DNA of 7,048 nt, from assembly GCA_964343195.1 (NCBI GenBank), contig CAYFIR010000203.1:1-7048 (forward strand), in the 5' to 3' direction. This DNA is from CAYVAP01 sp964343195 (lineage in GTDB: Bacteria; Bacteroidota; Bacteroidia; J057). The notes under the pieces are model-generated. The model saw nothing but the letters and a program-made list of their open reading frames with translations. It did not search any database and was not told where the DNA came from. Positions 5,907 to 7,048 of the stretch are shown piece after piece. The number at the start of each line of letters is the position of its first letter. The stretch's first letter is position 1. The position numbers and the translations under genes were made by a program.

Positions 5907-6782
5907 ATGACCCGATCAGAAGCTCTAAAACTCCTGGGACTGGGAGCGGCCTCTACTGCTCTCCCATTATCGACTTATTCTCGTATGGCACAAAATACCC
6001 CATCCACCCCCACACGTAAATTCAAGCAATCTGTAAGTCGCTGGTGCTACAACTTCCTTAGCCTCGAAGAACTCTGCGAAGCCTGTCAGGAATTTGGAAT
6101 CGTTGGCATCGATTTGACTGCAGAGGCAGACTGGCCTACTCTTCAGCGTTATGGCATCACCCCCACCTGTGGCATGGATGGCAGCTTTATGAAGCTGACC
6201 CATGGGTTCAACGACCCAGAGTACGCCGCTGCCAATACTGACAAATACATCGAGTTTATCCAAAAGGCAGCTGATAATGGCGTCCCCAATGTGATCGTGT
6301 TTAATGGCAACCGCGAAGGCCGCGATGACCAGGAAAGCCTCGATGTGATTGCCAAAGGGGTCGAGCCTCTCGTCAAGAAAGCCGAGGAAGTAGGGGTGAT
6401 GCTGGTCTCCGAAACCCTGAACAGCAAGGTGAACCACCCGGATTATCAGGGAGATACCACGGATTATCTGATCGAGCTTTGCAAAAAGATCGGTTCGTCC
6501 CAGTTCCGGATCCTGTACGACATCTACCACATGCAGATCATGGAGGGCGATATTATCCGCACCATTCAGGACAAGAACGAATACCTGGTACACTACCACA
6601 CCGCTGGCGTGCCTGGTCGTCATGAGATCGACGAAACCCAGGAACTATACTATCCCGCCATTGTGAAAGCGATAGAAGCTACCGGGTTTGATGGATACCT
6701 GGCCCATGAATTTATCCCGACAGGTGAGACGAAAGAGGAAAAAATCGCAGCCCTTGGCGAGGCGGTGAAGATCTGTAGCTAG
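5907..6782 (+). CDS. Exported hydroxypyruvate isomerase-like TIM-barrel protein
   Basis: 291-residue member of the xylose isomerase-like TIM-barrel superfamily (AP endonuclease 2 fold), closest in pattern to hydroxypyruvate isomerase (Hyi-like). These proteins isomerise or epimerise sugars and small keto acids using a divalent metal. The likely metal and catalytic set is intact: Glu169 in SETLN, Asp205 in YDIYHMQI, His231 in HYHTAG and Glu268 in AHEFIP. His177 and the GRHEID motif (237-242) are further active-site candidates. The N-terminal 28 or so residues are a hydrophobic export-type signal. It begins TRSEALKLLG, which resembles a twin-arginine signal with only one arginine. Many Bacteroidota members of this family are exported by Tat, so extracytoplasmic location is likely. 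The ATG at 5907 is chosen because it opens this signal. It is monocistronic, with a terminator upstream and a hairpin after the stop. Because of its extracytoplasmic location and unknown substrate, no gene symbol is given. Confidence 0.88.
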   Translation: MTRSEALKLLGLGAASTALPLSTYSRMAQNTPSTPTRKFKQSVSRWCYNFLSLEELCEACQEFGIVGIDLTAEADWPTLQRYGITPTCGMDGSFMKLTHGFNDPEYAAANTDKYIEFIQKAADNGVPNVIVFNGNREGRDDQESLDVIAKGVEPLVKKAEEVGVMLVSETLNSKVNHPDYQGDTTDYLIELCKKIGSSQFRILYDIYHMQIMEGDIIRTIQDKNEYLVHYHTAGVPGRHEIDETQELYYPAIVKAIEATGFDGYLAHEFIPTGETKEEKIAALGEAVKICS

Positions 6783-6800
6783 GGGAATAAGTTCGGAGTT

Positions 6801-6820
6801 TCCCGCTATTCGCGGGATTT
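6801..6820 (+). terminator. Possible terminator hairpin after the isomerase-like gene
   Basis: TCCCGC (6801-6806) pairs with GCGGGA (6812-6817) around a 5-base loop and is followed by only TTT. An outer TCGGA (6793-6797) / TCCGA (6838-6842) pair can close a larger structure around it. The poor T tract leaves it open whether this is a terminator or a small dispersed palindromic element. Confidence 0.45.
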
Positions 6821-7022
6821 CGCTGCGCTCAACAGAGTCCGATATTTGTAGTTTAAAGTATTGATGATCAGTAATTTGCTCAATTATCAATTGGTTCATT
6901 ACTTCGCTCCGAAAGCACTAGACATTGGTTTCGGCCAACAAAAGCAGCCTTAGAGAGTCCATATGGGCCTTTTTTAATTTGTGGGCTACCTTCCTCTAAC
7001 TAAGGTGTGCACTTAATTCGGG

Positions 7023-7042
7023 GCCAATAGCCGCTAATTGGC
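7023..7042. repeat. Short inverted repeat at the right edge
   Basis: GCCAAT (7023-7028) and ATTGGC (7037-7042) form a perfect 6-bp inverted repeat with an 8-base spacer and no T tract on either side. It could be a protein-binding site for a gene beyond the edge, or chance. Confidence 0.25.
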
Positions 7043-7048
7043 TTGCGC

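Larger units (their letters stand above)
6783..7048. other. Intergenic tail with no supportable gene
   Basis: After the isomerase-like stop I find no open frame with family features on either strand. The stretch holds the hairpin at 6801-6817, a GC-rich CGCTGCGCTC tract (6821-6830), an AT-rich section, and a weak inverted repeat (ATTGATGAT at 6860-6868 with ATTATCAAT at 6883-6891). A T run (6970-6975) follows GGCC. Two minus-strand frames enter from the right edge and stay open for about 16 codons, too little to call. Confidence 0.6.

Noticed and set aside
5967..6623. Minus-strand open frame of 218 codons opposite the isomerase-like gene
   Set aside because: The plus-strand protein has an intact catalytic set. 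The opposite frame is low-complexity Val/His/Asp-rich antisense translation with no recognisable domain.
983..6782. One carbohydrate-oxidation operon joining the dehydrogenase-cytochrome and the isomerase-like protein
   Set aside because: The genes are separated by a convergent gene, an unrelated regulator operon and several terminators, so the shared sugar theme is not evidence of a joint pathway.
6996..7046. Minus-strand frame entering from the right edge and ending with TAG at 6998-6996
   Set aside because: Only 16 codons are visible, a second frame is open just as long, and no family feature can be judged.
1..7048. CRISPR arrays, insertion sequences, tRNA/rRNA genes, phage or defence genes
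   Set aside because: Looked for on both strands. There are no regularly spaced repeats, no transposase motifs, no cloverleaf-like segment with a TTCGANNC arm in the intergenic spaces, and no nuclease, methylase or toxin-antitoxin-like gene.

Overview
The window looks like an ordinary stretch of chromosome from a member of the Bacteroidota, possibly a marine or environmental Saprospiria- or Cytophagia-type organism. This rests on three things. Good matches to the Bacteroidota -7 promoter element TAnnTTTG lie upstream of genes. The start codons are AT-rich and have no strong Shine-Dalgarno sequence. The families are also typical of the phylum (DUF4412, 2TM domain, DUF3365, lipoprotein dehydrogenase-cytochrome fusion, exported sugar-isomerase-like TIM barrel). 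Genus cannot be fixed from the sequence alone.

Layout, left to right. (1) The 3' part of a DUF3365/Tll0287-like c-type heme protein runs in from the left edge. A small single-domain rhodanese with its own promoter candidate and a clear intrinsic terminator follows. (2) A large lipoprotein (983-3163) combines a PVC-type dehydrogenase beta-propeller, a HEAT-like helical region and a C-terminal cytochrome c domain. Its stop codon lies in the apex of a 17-bp perfect hairpin that looks like a bidirectional terminator. (3) Convergent to it is a secreted, methionine-rich DUF4412 protein (3296-3970, minus strand). (4) A 249-bp divergent intergenic region carries a promoter candidate for the DUF4412 gene and an 8-bp inverted repeat that may be an operator. 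(5) An XRE-cupin regulator (4220-4807) is translationally coupled, through an ATGA overlap, to a DinB-fold enzyme (4804-5304). (6) A small 2TM-domain membrane protein follows. (7) A hydroxypyruvate-isomerase-like TIM-barrel protein with an N-terminal export signal (5907-6782) comes next, then about 270 bp with no supportable gene.

How the genes may work together. The clearest functional unit is the XRE-cupin/DinB pair, probably an autoregulated ligand-sensing switch controlling a metal- and thiol-dependent enzyme. The DUF3365 heme protein, the rhodanese and the dehydrogenase-cytochrome share a redox theme and a strand. Terminators and promoter candidates separate them, however, so they are probably not one operon. 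The dehydrogenase-cytochrome and the isomerase-like protein both belong to families seen in extracytoplasmic carbohydrate oxidation or isomerisation, but nothing here ties them together.

I found no CRISPR array, insertion sequence, rRNA or tRNA, phage gene or recognisable defence system. I do not see a convincing new multi-gene system. The items most worth a second look are the regulator/DinB pair with its candidate operator and the stop-codon-embedding terminator.
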